From the NCBI RefSeq assembly GCF_000244755.1, contig NZ_AHOO02000011.1, forward strand, positions 400,001-464,000: a stretch of 64,000 nucleotides of DNA, in the 5' to 3' direction. Every line of letters begins with the position of its first letter. The stretch's first letter is position 1. Made by a program: the position numbers and the translations under genes. Below the pieces are notes generated by a model, which ran no database searches, had not been told where the DNA came from, and saw nothing but the letters and a program-made list of their open reading frames with translations. This DNA comes from Leptospira licerasiae serovar Varillal str. VAR 010. GTDB taxonomy: Bacteria > Spirochaetota > Leptospiria > Leptospirales > Leptospiraceae. Shown piece after piece: positions 26,677 to 36,314 of this stretch.

Positions 26677-27165
26677 TTGATCTTCATTTGTCGTTCCGAA
26701 TTCGACTGCAAGGTTTCCGAATTATTCGGATTTCACGCCGGCCCGGATGGATTTTCCGCTTTGGTAGGCTCTTCCAAAAAAGCGGAAATTATTTCCCCTC
26801 CTGCATCTTTGGAACCTGGCTCAAAGGCGATCGTTAGAATAAAAATTTTTCCAGGAATTTCCTTTCGGTGGATCGCCTTGCATACCGAATTAGAATCGGA
26901 AAAACGTTTTGTTGATGTCCAAGAATCCGGACCCTTTGCAAAATTCAAACACGAGCATATATTTATAACCGGTAAAAATTCTTCCATCTTAGAGGACAGG
27001 ATCACTTGTATTCCGCCTTGGTATGCAAATCACTTTCTGTTCGAACTCGTACTTGAGAAAATCATGAAGGATGAATTTCATACTAGGCATAAAATTACTG
27101 CAAGGGAGATCGGCTGTAATTTCAAGACAGTGTTCTGTGGGAAAATAATAGAACCCCAGTCCTAA
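26677..27165 (+). CDS. SRPBCC-like ligand-binding protein
   Basis: A 162-aa protein starting at TTG 26677 behind TAGGA, about 5 bases upstream. It opens FICRSEFDCKVSELFGFHAG and continues PDGFSALV, the pattern of the SRPBCC/polyketide-cyclase superfamily, where a helix-grip fold encloses a hydrophobic ligand. Later strands (FVDVQESGPFAKFKHEHIF; RITCIPPWY) agree with the family. There is no signal peptide. It stands alone between the TPR gene and the TonB locus. The ligand is unknown. Confidence 0.72.
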   Translation: MIFICRSEFDCKVSELFGFHAGPDGFSALVGSSKKAEIISPPASLEPGSKAIVRIKIFPGISFRWIALHTELESEKRFVDVQESGPFAKFKHEHIFITGKNSSILEDRITCIPPWYANHFLFELVLEKIMKDEFHTRHKITAREIGCNFKTVFCGKIIEPQS

Positions 27166-27226
27166 GCAGAAACTTTTTCCTCCGCCAACAAAAGTCTTTT
27201 ACCTCGACAAAATCTTTTTTCCAGAA

Positions 27227-27304
27227 TCCGCCAGGGATGCAAAGGGCCTCTGTCCGAAAGGACGAGTCCGCAGCAGCCCGGTTCTCTCTTTGCAAGGAGG
27301 CGGG
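27227..27304 (+). ncRNA. Candidate structured leader RNA
   Basis: Between the SRPBCC gene and the small secreted protein lies a strongly foldable stretch. Nested helices are CCGCC 27228-27232 with GGCGG 27299-27303, TGCAAAG 27238-27244 with CTTTGCA 27288-27294, and CTC-T-GTCC 27248-27255 with GGACGAG 27260-27266, capped by a GAAA tetraloop. GGGC 27244-27247 can pair with GCCC 27276-27279. The unpaired TCCGCAGCA strand could form a tertiary contact. I could not match it to a known riboswitch consensus (cobalamin, c-di-GMP, TPP and SRP RNA were considered). It may control the downstream TonB locus. Confidence 0.4.
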
Positions 27305-27350
27305 CCAAAAAAACACTTGCTTATTAATAACGATTTATCATTATTGAAAA

Positions 27351-27680
27351 ATGCGATCTTTGGTGGGAAGACAAAAAAATGGGCTAAAATCCTTTTTTGC
27401 TCTGTTCGCGTTTTGCGGCGGACTCTTGCTTACCAGTGCCCACTCCCATGTGGACATATCCGAAAAGGGAATATTTTCAAAACATTCTCTAAAAATTTCC
27501 TCGGATTTTTGTTTTGTTTGTGTTCACACTCAAATTAATTCCGGAGCGGACTTCGTTCAAGGTCCTAAATCGGAACAACCCGTTCTAGAATATAATGAAT
27601 TTATAATTTTCGATCTTATTCCTGTTCAATTCTCCCAATCGGGGATTTTGAGAGGACGCGCCCCTCCTTATTTTTCCTAA
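27351..27680 (+). CDS. Small secreted His/Cys protein beside a TonB receptor
   Basis: A 109-aa frame with a basic start and hydrophobic segment (LKSFFALFAFCGGLLLTSAHS), then HSHVD, DFCFVCVHTQ and a Pro-rich C-terminus. Signal peptide plus His/Cys pairs resembles the small DUF2946-type proteins often found next to TonB receptors and linked to copper, but this is only a resemblance. An overlapping frame (27290-27538) lacks such features. It lies between the candidate leader RNA and the receptor gene, on the same strand. No clear ribosome site is seen. Confidence 0.55.
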   Translation: MRSLVGRQKNGLKSFFALFAFCGGLLLTSAHSHVDISEKGIFSKHSLKISSDFCFVCVHTQINSGADFVQGPKSEQPVLEYNEFIIFDLIPVQFSQSGILRGRAPPYFS

Positions 27681-27786
27681 TCTATCTGCATCTACTGTTT
27701 TCGGCGGCTTTCGTATGTTTGATCCGCTTTGAATTTTATTTTGTATATGAAGAACCCGACCTCAAAAGGTCCGGAGTTTAGGAAGA

Positions 27787-30195
27787 ATGAAAAGTATTTT
27801 ATATAAATTTAATGTATTACCGATTTTTATCGGTTTATTTTTGCCTTTTTCGGAAGTTTTTTCCCTGGATGTAAACGTTAGAGGTATTCTTAAAGATCCG
27901 GAAGGACGCCCTATTTCGGGCGCCAAATTGTTCCTTACGGAAAACAAGTTTGTGTCCAGATCCGGTAAGGATGGTAGTTTTGAGTTCCAGCACGTTTCTC
28001 CTGGAAACTACACATTAGTTGTTTCTGCCCCGAATTATGAACTGAAAACGGAAAGATTCGAAGTGAAGGATCTTGATAAAGTTCTGGATATAGTTATAAA
28101 ACCTTCTCTCTTGGAAGGTATAGCGATAAACGTCACTGCTAAGACCTTAGCCTCCGATTTTTTATCCACTCCCCAGCCTACTACGGTTTTGGAAGGAAGA
28201 CAGCTACAAAGGTTGAGAGGTCAGAACGTTATGTCTGCCTTAGAAAATACTCCTGGAACCACAACCTTGACTACCGGGGCCGGAACTTCTAAGCCCGTGA
28301 TCCGAGGTTTGACCGGCCAAAGAGTTTTGGTTATGACCGACGGAGTAAGACAAGAAGAACAACAATTCGGCGACGATCATACCGTAGATTTAGATGCGTT
28401 TAACGTAGACAAAATGGAGATTGTTAGAGGACCTGGATCCGTTCTTTACGGTTCGGATGCTTTGGGCGGTGTGATTAACGTAATTCGCTCCAAGGCCCCT
28501 ACTGCAAAGGACGGAGCTCCTCTCCTGGGCGGAACGATTTCCACAAATAGTTTTTCTAATAATAAGCAAGATGCGGGCGCAATTTCTTTATTCGGTTATC
28601 ATAAAGAAACAAACTTTGGCTATAGAGTCCAAACGGATACTCGAAAGGCTGGAAGGATCACCACCCCCAAAGGAACTCTCCCAAATACAGGCTTTCATGA
28701 GAGAAACGTGAATGCTTCCTTGGGAACGGACGGTTCTTGGGGAAACTTCTACGTTGATTCTTTTCAGAGATACCAAGAACAGGATTTGTACGATAACCCG
28801 AATGAATCTCCTGGTGCGAGCGCTTACCAAACTGTTCTTCATCAGAAAACTCATATGCATGCGTTCTTCATTCTGCCTTTTGTGAATGTGGAACTGGATG
28901 CTGCTTATCAAAGAAACAATCGAAGAGAGATCGAGGATAAAAATCGATACATTCCTATTCGGGATACCCTGCTTGATCCATCCATCGATTCTTTCACAAA
29001 GGCAGCTTCCGTTTATCAAGTGAATAAATACGATTATAAGCAGGGCTTAAATCTTTCCTTAGATACTACGACTGCAGATGCAAAAGTTCATCACAAAGAG
29101 TGGAAGGGCCTGAAAGGTACTGTCGGTATTTCCGGTATGCAACAAAAAAGTAATACCATCGGGACCGAGCCCTTGATCCCAGGTTACAGTTTGAGCAACG
29201 TCGGATTTTTCTTATTCGAAGAATGGAAACTAGGAGACTTTAGTTTTTCAGCAGGTGCTCGGACAGATAGAAGAAGTATGGACATCAGAGCCAACACAGA
29301 TCTGGGAAATCCGGAACAGACCCGAAATTATTCGGCAAGCACAGGGACTCTTGGAACTGTCTGGAGATTTGCAAAAGATCTTTCTTTAGTCTTGAATGCA
29401 GGTAGAGGTTTTAGGGCCCCGACTCCATTCGAGTTATTTGCCAACGGTGTTCATGAAGGAAGTGGCAGATTCGAAATCGGTAAGGATAGTTTAAGACCGG
29501 AAACTTCGTTGAATTACGATGCTTCCGTCCGTTTTGCTAACGATAAATTCCAAGCGGAGTTAAGCGTTTTTAGAAATAAGATAGATAATTACATTTATTC
29601 CGTAAGTGCAGGTGCAATTGATCCGGATTCCGGTCTGCCTGTTTATAGATATAGGCAAGATACTGCGAAGTTAGAAGGAGGAGAATTCAGTTTTCAAGCT
29701 CAGGCTACATCTTGGCTGGTGCTCACCGGCGGGATCGATATCTTAAGAGCTACCATCCAAAAAAATATCCCTCCTGAAATTATCCTGAATCCGGGGGGCA
29801 CCGATCCTAATTCAGTATATTCGGATATTAAGAACAAGTATCTTCCAAGAATGTCTCCGAACCGAGGCCGTTTAGGGCTTAGGTTCACTACGGATAAACT
29901 TTTCGGGATTTCCAAACCCTACTTCTCCGTGAATGGCACTTTCGTTCAATCTCAGTATAAGGTAGATAAATTAGAAACACCAACCCAAGGTTATAATTTA
30001 TATGATGTAGGCTTCGGCGGAGAAATTCCGGGTTTAACGAACGGGACGGAATCCGCGACTTTCGATGTTGCTATTCTGAACATCTTTGATAAAGAATACG
30101 TTAATCATTTAAGCCGCTATAAAGAATATGCCTTGAATCCGGGGACAAATGTCACTTTTAAAACGACGATCCCGTTCACATTGATCTCTGAATGA
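27787..30195 (+). CDS. TonB-dependent outer-membrane receptor with N-terminal carboxypeptidase-regulatory domain
   Basis: An 802-aa receptor. The signal peptide (about 1-27) is followed by a CarboxypepD_reg-like beta domain (about 30-110: GILKDPEGRPISGAKLFLTE, FQHVSPGNYTLVVSAPNYEL). A plug domain (about 120-235) holds GAGTSKPVIRGLTGQRVLVM and IVRGPGSVLYGSDALGG, typical of BtuB/FepA-like plugs, and a beta-barrel occupies the rest. The start follows TTTAGGAAGA, a good ribosome site. It ends in LISE rather than an aromatic residue. The ligand is unknown; metal or haem is plausible from the Cys/His-rich partners up- and downstream. A Cys-rich lipoprotein gene overlaps its stop. Confidence 0.93.
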   Translation: MKSILYKFNVLPIFIGLFLPFSEVFSLDVNVRGILKDPEGRPISGAKLFLTENKFVSRSGKDGSFEFQHVSPGNYTLVVSAPNYELKTERFEVKDLDKVLDIVIKPSLLEGIAINVTAKTLASDFLSTPQPTTVLEGRQLQRLRGQNVMSALENTPGTTTLTTGAGTSKPVIRGLTGQRVLVMTDGVRQEEQQFGDDHTVDLDAFNVDKMEIVRGPGSVLYGSDALGGVINVIRSKAPTAKDGAPLLGGTISTNSFSNNKQDAGAISLFGYHKETNFGYRVQTDTRKAGRITTPKGTLPNTGFHERNVNASLGTDGSWGNFYVDSFQRYQEQDLYDNPNESPGASAYQTVLHQKTHMHAFFILPFVNVELDAAYQRNNRREIEDKNRYIPIRDTLLDPSIDSFTKAASVYQVNKYDYKQGLNLSLDTTTADAKVHHKEWKGLKGTVGISGMQQKSNTIGTEPLIPGYSLSNVGFFLFEEWKLGDFSFSAGARTDRRSMDIRANTDLGNPEQTRNYSASTGTLGTVWRFAKDLSLVLNAGRGFRAPTPFELFANGVHEGSGRFEIGKDSLRPETSLNYDASVRFANDKFQAELSVFRNKIDNYIYSVSAGAIDPDSGLPVYRYRQDTAKLEGGEFSFQAQATSWLVLTGGIDILRATIQKNIPPEIILNPGGTDPNSVYSDIKNKYLPRMSPNRGRLGLRFTTDKLFGISKPYFSVNGTFVQSQYKVDKLETPTQGYNLYDVGFGGEIPGLTNGTESATFDVAILNIFDKEYVNHLSRYKEYALNPGTNVTFKTTIPFTLISE

Positions 30196-30203
30196 GGAAT
30201 TTT

Positions 30204-30593
30204 ATGGACTTCAGACACTTTACACTTTATTTATTTTTAATATTCTCGTTTTCCTTCTGCACTTCCGATCCACAGACTAAAAAGGAAAAGGAGGATTATC
30301 AAAACCAGTCCTTAATTTCCGCAGCATTGAACGGAAATCAAAGATCCGACTGTGTTTATTGTTCGGACACCAGAGCCTTCGAAGGAAATTGTTCCTGCTA
30401 TAAAGATATCCCTGTTTTTTCCTGCGCAGGGATCCCTTCCGGTAAAGGCAAATCGAATTCTTATAAGATTTCCTGTAATGAGTTAGTGGAATTGGGGACT
30501 TGGAGCCAAACTTCTCCCGATTCTTATTCCTGTACTTATCTGACCTGCCCTCCCGAAGCATATAGGGCAGCATTTACGGAAGAAGGGAAATAG
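30204..30593 (+). CDS. Cysteine-rich lipoprotein coupled to the TonB receptor
   Basis: The frame opens with ATG 30192 overlapping the receptor stop (ATGA), but ATG 30204 has GAGGA just upstream and gives a compact signal peptide (MDFRHFTLYLFLIFSFSFC) ending in a relaxed lipobox, so I use 30204. After the lipid cysteine the mature part carries eight further cysteines: DCVYC, NCSC, FSCAG, ISCNE, SCTYLTC. That suggests disulfides or metal binding. It is cotranscribed with the receptor and may be its surface or periplasmic ligand-binding accessory. I recognise no named family. Confidence 0.7.
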   Translation: MDFRHFTLYLFLIFSFSFCTSDPQTKKEKEDYQNQSLISAALNGNQRSDCVYCSDTRAFEGNCSCYKDIPVFSCAGIPSGKGKSNSYKISCNELVELGTWSQTSPDSYSCTYLTCPPEAYRAAFTEEGK

Positions 30594-30594
30594 C

Positions 30595-31041
30595 TCAGTA
30601 AATCGGAAGCCCAGTATTATAATCGATTGTGGTCTTTTTATAGGAGCTAGCCAGAAGGTCGGAAGAAATTAAATAATCTGCAGACCTCCTATTATTCGCT
30701 ATTGGAATATTATAAAGTACTGCAATTCGTAAAAGAGCTTTAACATCCGGATCGTGAGGCTGAGCGGTCAATGGGTCCCAGAAAAAGATCACCACATCTA
30801 TTTCTCCGTCCACGATCTTAGCGCCTATCTGTTGGTCCCCGCCGAGTGGTCCGGATAAAAATCTATGGACCGGCAGATCCGTCTTTTCATGAACAATTTT
30901 TCCCGTGGTGCCTGTCGCGTAGAGATGATGTTTGGATAGTACTTCTTTATGGAGTTGCACCCATTCCACTAGATCTTCTTTTTTATTATCGTGTGCGATA
31001 AGCACGATACGTTTAGTTTTCGGGACTTCGGCGCTTTGCAT
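30595..31041 (-). CDS. mgsA: Methylglyoxal synthase
   Basis: A 148-aa enzyme that converts dihydroxyacetone phosphate to methylglyoxal and phosphate. Family strings are present in order: RIVLIAHDNKKEDLVEWV, LYATGTTGKIV, FLSGPLGGDQQIGAKI, DVVIFFWDPLTAQPHDPDVKALLRIA and IPIANNRRSADYLI. The catalytic Asp lies in GGDQQ and the phosphate-binding Thr residues in TGTTG. Length is normal. It is convergent with the lipoprotein gene, two bases apart, and monocistronic. Confidence 0.95.
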   Translation of the reverse strand: MQSAEVPKTKRIVLIAHDNKKEDLVEWVQLHKEVLSKHHLYATGTTGKIVHEKTDLPVHRFLSGPLGGDQQIGAKIVDGEIDVVIFFWDPLTAQPHDPDVKALLRIAVLYNIPIANNRRSADYLISSDLLASSYKKTTIDYNTGLPIY

Positions 31042-31080
31042 ATTCTGCTCCTAAATCAAATTCATCGGAAGGCGTTCCGA

Positions 31081-31941
31081 ATGAAACCATTTTTATGGTT
31101 TATCTCTATAAGTGATTTCCCGATCTTAGTGTTAATGAAACTTGTTAAGCTTTCATGCTTAAGATCTCTGCTCTTATTTGCATTGATCATATCGTCCCCC
31201 TATTTATTTTCCCAAGAAGATCCTCACGATCGCCCTAAAAAACTGGAAATCCTGATCCCTGAATCCGCGAAGGACGGCCCTTGGAGTGATGACCCCAACG
31301 AATTCAAGGATATCGATTTTTTAGGGGATTTTTCAGAAGGCAAATCCAAAGAGGCCTTAGAAAAAACGGAAGAGTATTTCTCGGCTGCCTTGGACGGTTT
31401 CAGAAAAGTTTCCGATAGTATCAAATCCAAAAGAGAGAAAGAAGAAGGTAAAGTTTTAGATTCGGAAAGATTCCCTTGGCAGAGAAAGACCAGACTGGAA
31501 AATGCGGAAAGAATTTGGAATAGGGAACTTACAAGAGCGAGATTGGATTCAGTCAAAAATCTTTCTCTCGCAATGAAAAACCTTGATAAGATCGCAAATC
31601 CAAATATTAGAAAATCCGAATCTTTCCTCGAATTGCAGGCAGGGGTTTATAGAGAATTCATTAAACATCAGTATGCGTTAAAAAACTTCAACCAGTCCGC
31701 AGAGTTTTTGGAGAAATATATCTCCTTAGATCCTAAGTTTAACGACGAAGCGGAACCTCATCGCATTCTATCTCATTGTTACGAAAGGCTTTATCTTTCC
31801 GCTAAGAAGTCCGGCCATCCGGAAGGAATGGATTATTATAAGGATAGAAGAAAAAAACACGGAATCTTATACGCAGAAAAGACCTACGGTAGGAACTCCT
31901 ACGAATTTAAAAAAGTTTTGGAATTGTTTTCTAGAGATTGA
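31081..31941 (+). CDS. Secreted helical protein, unknown function
   Basis: The frame is open from 30991, overlapping mgsA, but ATG 31081 follows GGAAGG by eight bases; ATG 31135 would give the best signal peptide (MKLVKLSCLRSLLLFALIIS). The mature part is charged and helical, TPR-like: FPWQRKTRLENAERIWNREL, HQYALKNFNQSAEFLEKYIS, HRILSHCYERLYLSAKK, ending KKKHGILYAEKTYG. Its composition and layout recall the helical Leptospira flagellar-coiling proteins FcpA/FcpB, but I cannot verify this. It stands alone; a 150-bp repeat follows it. Confidence 0.6.
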   Translation: MKPFLWFISISDFPILVLMKLVKLSCLRSLLLFALIISSPYLFSQEDPHDRPKKLEILIPESAKDGPWSDDPNEFKDIDFLGDFSEGKSKEALEKTEEYFSAALDGFRKVSDSIKSKREKEEGKVLDSERFPWQRKTRLENAERIWNRELTRARLDSVKNLSLAMKNLDKIANPNIRKSESFLELQAGVYREFIKHQYALKNFNQSAEFLEKYISLDPKFNDEAEPHRILSHCYERLYLSAKKSGHPEGMDYYKDRRKKHGILYAEKTYGRNSYEFKKVLELFSRD

Positions 31942-31970
31942 GGGCGAAATTACAAGCGAAAAAGTAGCGT

Positions 31971-31988
31971 GTGTAGGAACTCCTACAC
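31971..31988. repeat. Solo palindrome GTGTAGGAACTCCTACAC
   Basis: An 18-bp inverted repeat with one mismatch, 19 bases before the first 150-bp element. It belongs to the same palindrome family as the element ends. Confidence 0.6.
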
Positions 31989-32006
31989 GCACGTGATGTT
32001 TCCGTT

Positions 32007-32155
32007 TGTTGGAATTCCTACATAAGGTAGTGGTATAAAATTCTATTGTAAGTTCGAGGGAATTATGGTAATGGGGAATTTGCTCTCCCACTGGCCACTC
32101 CCCCCTCCCTATGCAGGGTGGGGGCGATCTCCGCTCCCATGTTGGAGTTCCTACA
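32007..32155. repeat. Palindrome-bounded ~150-bp repeat element, copy 1
   Basis: This 149-bp non-coding unit begins with TGTTGGAATTCCTACA and ends with TGTTGGAGTTCCTACA. The interior matches the copy at 37579-37728 along most of its length, including TTGTAAGTT, GGTAATGGGG, GCTCTCCCAC, GCCACTCCCCCC and a central stem CCCCCTCCC/GGGTGGGGG (32101-32109 with 32116-32124) around TATGCA. No coding frame is conserved. It lies between convergent genes. Confidence 0.8.
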
Positions 32156-32162
32156 CTAGTAT

Positions 32163-32999
32163 TTAATTATTCTCAGGCAGTCCTAGTTCCTTTCTGAGAC
32201 GTTTGTTTTCCTCGACTAGCTCTTTAATTTCCTGTTCGGTGTATTCGAATAGTTTAGTATGAGCTTCGAGGATATTTTTCATTTCAATCTCTTCTATGCT
32301 CGAATATTCCAATGCTCTTTCTGTAGCTTTTTTCAGCTCAAGCGCATGTTTTAATTCCATTGTTTTGAGATTGTCTATGATCTCGGAAACTTTCAATCTT
32401 TCGTGAAGAGTCAGAAGTTCTTGGTTCTTAAGTTCGTTCACCCTTTCGATTGCTTTATTAATATCTTCGTTGTTTTTCTTGATCTTTGCTTCAAACTCAA
32501 GGATCGCATGTAAAGCGGCATTCGCCTTATGCGCATCTTTATATTCTTTGTTAGCGAGCTCGAAAACTCCCTCGAAAAATCCCACGTTCGCGAGACAGCT
32601 ATTCCCGATCTCGTTAGCTACCATTTTAAAAAATTCGGTTTGGATCACTCTGTCCAAAATGATCCGTAAAGATCTTGGCTGGACCGGATTTTCTAAGACC
32701 TCTGTTTTACCTTTAGGGGAAAGTTTGTTGTAAATTTCTTCCGCCTCGGGGGAAGAAATAATAGTAAGCGCAACAAATGGATGAAGTTCAAAACGTTTTA
32801 GGAAATCTTCCTTAATTTCCGACCATTCTTTCAGGTTAGTATTCACATAGAATACGTTGATATCCTGAGCATCTAATTCTATCGATCTGTAGTCTTTTAA
32901 CTGAACCTTACGCAGCTCGATATTAATTCTCGGATGTTTCCATATATGTACGGGGAATTCAGCTCCGGAAGTTATGTGCCAAATATTCGCGGTTTTCAA
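32163..32999 (-). CDS. Coiled-coil protein, unknown function
   Basis: A 278-aa protein beginning at TTG 32999, with AAGGGGGAGAG a few bases upstream supporting it. The first ~110 residues alternate strands and helices ([37 protein letters not shown]) somewhat like a degenerate receiver domain, but I see no clear phosphoacceptor pocket. The rest is helical and coiled-coil ([38 protein letters not shown]). No signal or membrane segment, so it should be cytoplasmic. It may be a signalling adaptor. Confidence 0.65.
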   Translation of the reverse strand: MKTANIWHITSGAEFPVHIWKHPRINIELRKVQLKDYRSIELDAQDINVFYVNTNLKEWSEIKEDFLKRFELHPFVALTIISSPEAEEIYNKLSPKGKTEVLENPVQPRSLRIILDRVIQTEFFKMVANEIGNSCLANVGFFEGVFELANKEYKDAHKANAALHAILEFEAKIKKNNEDINKAIERVNELKNQELLTLHERLKVSEIIDNLKTMELKHALELKKATERALEYSSIEEIEMKNILEAHTKLFEYTEQEIKELVEENKRLRKELGLPENN

Positions 33000-33085
33000 A
33001 GCCGACTCTCCCCCTTACTCGACGCCATACATAGGACGCCGAAAGCCGTTCCCGTCCTTCTAAAAAACGGAAATCAGTATCGATT

Positions 33086-34855
33086 TTATCGATTTCTCCA
33101 TAAGGATAATTTTTTGAGTCCCTCTGTCAATTTTGTTTTTAGGGAAGAAAGGGGTCCTTCTATCCGGGCCAAAACGCGGACAACGGGGGAAAAGAACTTA
33201 GTTAAGATCTGAAAGAAATTTACTACAGCGGGCGGAAAACGCATATCGGTTCGTTTTAACATAACAACCGAACCAATGATCGCTATCGCAATATTCCCAC
33301 TCCACGGTCCCAGCCAAACCGGAAACTTGGAATTTTCGGAAATATTCGATCCGAATGTGAAAAGCGCCCAATACACGATGATCAAAACTACGGCCATCGT
33401 AAAACTCATCCCTTTTCCGGAACGCTTTACTACGAGACCTAAAGGCAAAGACACTAAGGAAAAAATAATACAGGAAACAGGAATTGCATATCTTCTCTGG
33501 ATCTCCACATCGAATTGAGAGACCCTTTTTTTAGCTTCTTTCAATAAAGTAGTCAGCTGAAGAACTATGGTCACGCTCTGAGATTTTTGAGCGTCCGAGA
33601 CTGTAGGATCATTCATAATATTCGGCAATTCCAATTGTAACCGCAGAACTCTATCTTTTAAATTTTCAGAACCGTCGGAAGGAATTCCCATCTCTTGCAA
33701 AATTTCGAGTCCCGGGATCTTTTCCAATCTCCCAGCTTTGATATTATTTCTAATATCGATCAAAGTCAAAAGAGTGAATGAACCTGGATCCACGTTGATG
33801 ACCAGACTTTTTTTCTCCTCGGTCTTCGGGATGTTATAATCCATCTCCCCCTTTCTAAGATCTCCCACGGAGAACTGATGCTTTGCTCTGTCCCATTCTA
33901 AAATCCAAGCGTCCTTCAATCGGATGGATTTTTCGAATTCTCCGTCAGGTCCCTTCTTCTCCACTAAAGTCCCTTTTTTAGCGGATATGATTTGTGTAAT
34001 ATAAGATTCTCCTAATTGAATAGGACGGCTCGCAGCTCCCATGGAAAGAAGAAACGGATCTTGGTTTTGCGGAATAAATACTGTCCATTCGCGGATCTGC
34101 ACACCGGAAAGTTCGCCAGTCTTAGCGTTCACACCTTCCGTGTACATTGCGATAGCTTTCTCGGAGCCTGCATTTTGCACTTGGTCTCCTGCAAACTGTC
34201 CTGGAGTTAGTGCAAGAAGAGGATTATAAGCCAAAACCCATTTATTGAACTCGGTCATTTTTCGAGTATTGATTGGAGAAAGATAGAAGCAAAAATATGC
34301 AACGACGGCAGCCAAGAATACACCGAAGCCGACAAAAACTACATAAATCCTGGAAAATCCTATACCTGCGGAACGTATCGCGGTGATCTCCGAATCACCG
34401 GAGAGCCTTCCCGCTGCCATCACGCCACTCATCAAACAAGCGAGAGGTGCAGTCGTGGGAAGAATATTTCCCAACAAATAGCCGAAATAGTCTAGAAGGC
34501 GGAAAGGATCCACACCCTTCCCGACAAAAAGACCAATCATACTCTTGAGTGCGATGGCCATATAGATACTAGTAAAAAATAAAAGTGCTACTAAAAAGGA
34601 AGGGATAATTTCCGAGAGAATATAGCGGTCCAAGATGGGTATCCATCGCCAAAACTTCTCTCGATCTGTATGAACAAAAAATCCGGGAGGAAGGTCAGAA
34701 ACGTTATGCACCCTTACAGAACGTAGGTCTTTTCCTTCGGCCACTTTTCCTGCGGCTTCCGTTCCAAAACCTGTGGTATCAGTCCGATGCACTGCTTCGG
34801 ACTTTTTTTTCTTAGGAGAGGAATCGCCTCCCGAAGTACGGGAGTTCTTCTTCAC
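33086..34855 (-). CDS. LptF/LptG family permease
   Basis: A 589-aa YjgP/YjgQ-family inner-membrane protein. It begins with an unusually long charged, Lys/Ser-rich region (about 1-80) before the first helix ([20 protein letters not shown]). Four or more helices follow; a large periplasmic region lies at about 230-440 and the C-terminal helices include [20 protein letters not shown]. LptF and LptG form the transmembrane part of the lipopolysaccharide exporter with LptB. Which of the two this is cannot be decided. The start codon overlaps the miaB stop by four bases, so translation is coupled. Confidence 0.85.
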   Translation of the reverse strand: MKKNSRTSGGDSSPKKKKSEAVHRTDTTGFGTEAAGKVAEGKDLRSVRVHNVSDLPPGFFVHTDREKFWRWIPILDRYILSEIIPSFLVALLFFTSIYMAIALKSMIGLFVGKGVDPFRLLDYFGYLLGNILPTTAPLACLMSGVMAAGRLSGDSEITAIRSAGIGFSRIYVVFVGFGVFLAAVVAYFCFYLSPINTRKMTEFNKWVLAYNPLLALTPGQFAGDQVQNAGSEKAIAMYTEGVNAKTGELSGVQIREWTVFIPQNQDPFLLSMGAASRPIQLGESYITQIISAKKGTLVEKKGPDGEFEKSIRLKDAWILEWDRAKHQFSVGDLRKGEMDYNIPKTEEKKSLVINVDPGSFTLLTLIDIRNNIKAGRLEKIPGLEILQEMGIPSDGSENLKDRVLRLQLELPNIMNDPTVSDAQKSQSVTIVLQLTTLLKEAKKRVSQFDVEIQRRYAIPVSCIIFSLVSLPLGLVVKRSGKGMSFTMAVVLIIVYWALFTFGSNISENSKFPVWLGPWSGNIAIAIIGSVVMLKRTDMRFPPAVVNFFQILTKFFSPVVRVLARIEGPLSSLKTKLTEGLKKLSLWRNR

Positions 34856-36201
34856 TCTATCACCTCTCCTTTAAGAGTGGCGCTGGTAGCAAAATTGATC
34901 TTTACAGATACGGTTTTTCCGATCAGAGAATCAACATTAACATTCTCGGGCAATTTAAAAACGGTCATTCTTCCGCAAGGAGTACGGCCGCAAGCTTCCT
35001 TAGAGGACTTTTTAGAGGCGCCCTCTACCAAGATCGGAAAAGTTTTACCGATCCTTGCTTTATTCTGCTCTGCAGAAATAGAAGTTTGAAGATCCACCAA
35101 TTTGGTAAGACGCTCTCCCTTAACCTCTTCAGGCACATCGTCCGGATATCTTTTTTGAGCGATTGTACCTTCTCTCTCGGAATACTTGAACATAAATGCC
35201 ATGTCGAAGCCAACTTTTCGGACCATGTCCAAAGTATCTTCGAATTGTTCATCAGTTTCACCGGGAAAACCTACAATAATATCTGTTGTAAGTCCGACAT
35301 TCGGAACGATTGTTTTGATTTGATCTACTACTTCCAAAAATTCTTCTTTGGAATAGGTTCTTTTCATATTCTCCAATACATCCGTATTTCCGGACTGCAA
35401 TGGAAGATGAATATTAGGACAGAATCTCGGATTTTCCGCCATAAGTTCCAAAAGGTGCATTGGAAAATCTTTGGGATGAGGAGAAGTGAAACGAATTCTT
35501 TCTATATCAGTTTCTTCTAATAGAAGTCGAACAAGTCCTGCAAAATCAAAACCTTCTGACTTATATGAGTTCACATTTTGCCCAAGCAGAGTAAGTTGTT
35601 TTACCCCTTGTGCCACAAGATCCCGAGTTTCCCTTACGATAGAATGAGGATCTCTACTTCTTTCTCTTCCTCTTGTGTAAGGTACCACGCAGAATGTACA
35701 AAAATTATTGCATCCCCTCATGATAGTGACGAAAGCCTGGATGCCGTTTACAACTCTTGGCTCTATCTCATCATAAGTTTCGATCTTAGAAAGACGCGTC
35801 AAAGACACAGGTTGTTTATCAGAACGAATTGTTTGTATCAACTCAGGAAGAGTTCTGTAATTGTCGGGACCGACAACCAGATCCAAAGGAAGCTCCTGAT
35901 GAAAAAGATCGTCTCCCAGATTTTGTGCCATACAACCTAGGACACCGATCACCAAGTCAGGATTTCTTTTTTTGAGATACCCAAGACTTTGGAGCCTTCC
36001 GTAAATTTTTGCATGAGCATTTTCACGGATCGCACAGGTATTTAAGAAGATAACGTCGGAAAGTTCCGGATCGGAAACTGTCTCGAACTGAGCGCCTTGC
36101 ATCAAACTGGACACGATACCCGAATCATATTCGTTCATCTGGCAGCCATAGGTCTCTATATAAACCTTACCGGCCTTTTTTTCTACTTCAAGCACGCTCA
36201 T
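34852..36201 (-). CDS. miaB: tRNA-2-methylthio-N6-isopentenyladenosine-37 synthase
   Basis: A 449-aa radical-SAM methylthiotransferase. The N-terminal UPF0004 domain has Cys20 (YGCQMNE), Cys56 (NTCAIRENA) and Cys90 (GCMAQ), which bind the auxiliary cluster. The radical-SAM motif is Cys164/168/171 ([13 protein letters not shown]). A TRAM domain ends the protein (about 385-449). It adds the methylthio group to i6A37 of tRNAs reading UNN codons. Length and all six cysteines are normal. It forms a two-gene operon with the LptF/LptG-type permease. Confidence 0.96.
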   Translation of the reverse strand: MSVLEVEKKAGKVYIETYGCQMNEYDSGIVSSLMQGAQFETVSDPELSDVIFLNTCAIRENAHAKIYGRLQSLGYLKKRNPDLVIGVLGCMAQNLGDDLFHQELPLDLVVGPDNYRTLPELIQTIRSDKQPVSLTRLSKIETYDEIEPRVVNGIQAFVTIMRGCNNFCTFCVVPYTRGRERSRDPHSIVRETRDLVAQGVKQLTLLGQNVNSYKSEGFDFAGLVRLLLEETDIERIRFTSPHPKDFPMHLLELMAENPRFCPNIHLPLQSGNTDVLENMKRTYSKEEFLEVVDQIKTIVPNVGLTTDIIVGFPGETDEQFEDTLDMVRKVGFDMAFMFKYSEREGTIAQKRYPDDVPEEVKGERLTKLVDLQTSISAEQNKARIGKTFPILVEGASKKSSKEACGRTPCGRMTVFKLPENVNVDSLIGKTVSVKINFATSATLKGEVIE

Positions 36202-36314
36202 AGGTCCAGTTTTAGAGAAGGAAAGACCCTGTCAACCCGCTCGAAACCTTAAAAAAAAGTTTCCTTTCCTGTCGGGATAGGATCATAATCAGAATTCTCT
36301 TAAAGACAACTAAG

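Noticed and set aside
27240..27290. SRP RNA or cobalamin riboswitch in the leader region
   Set aside because: GTCC-GAAA-GGAC and GCAGCAGCCC look suggestive, but the GGAAGGAAGCAGC order of SRP RNA and the conserved B12-box and core strings of cobalamin riboswitches are absent.
27290..27538. Alternative 82-aa frame overlapping the His/Cys secreted protein
   Set aside because: No signal peptide or clear domain, unusual composition, and it overlaps the leader RNA candidate; the other frame has secretory features.
31081..31941. Firm assignment as flagellar-coiling protein FcpA/FcpB
   Set aside because: Helical layout and size are compatible, but I cannot confirm sequence similarity without a search, so it is left as unknown.
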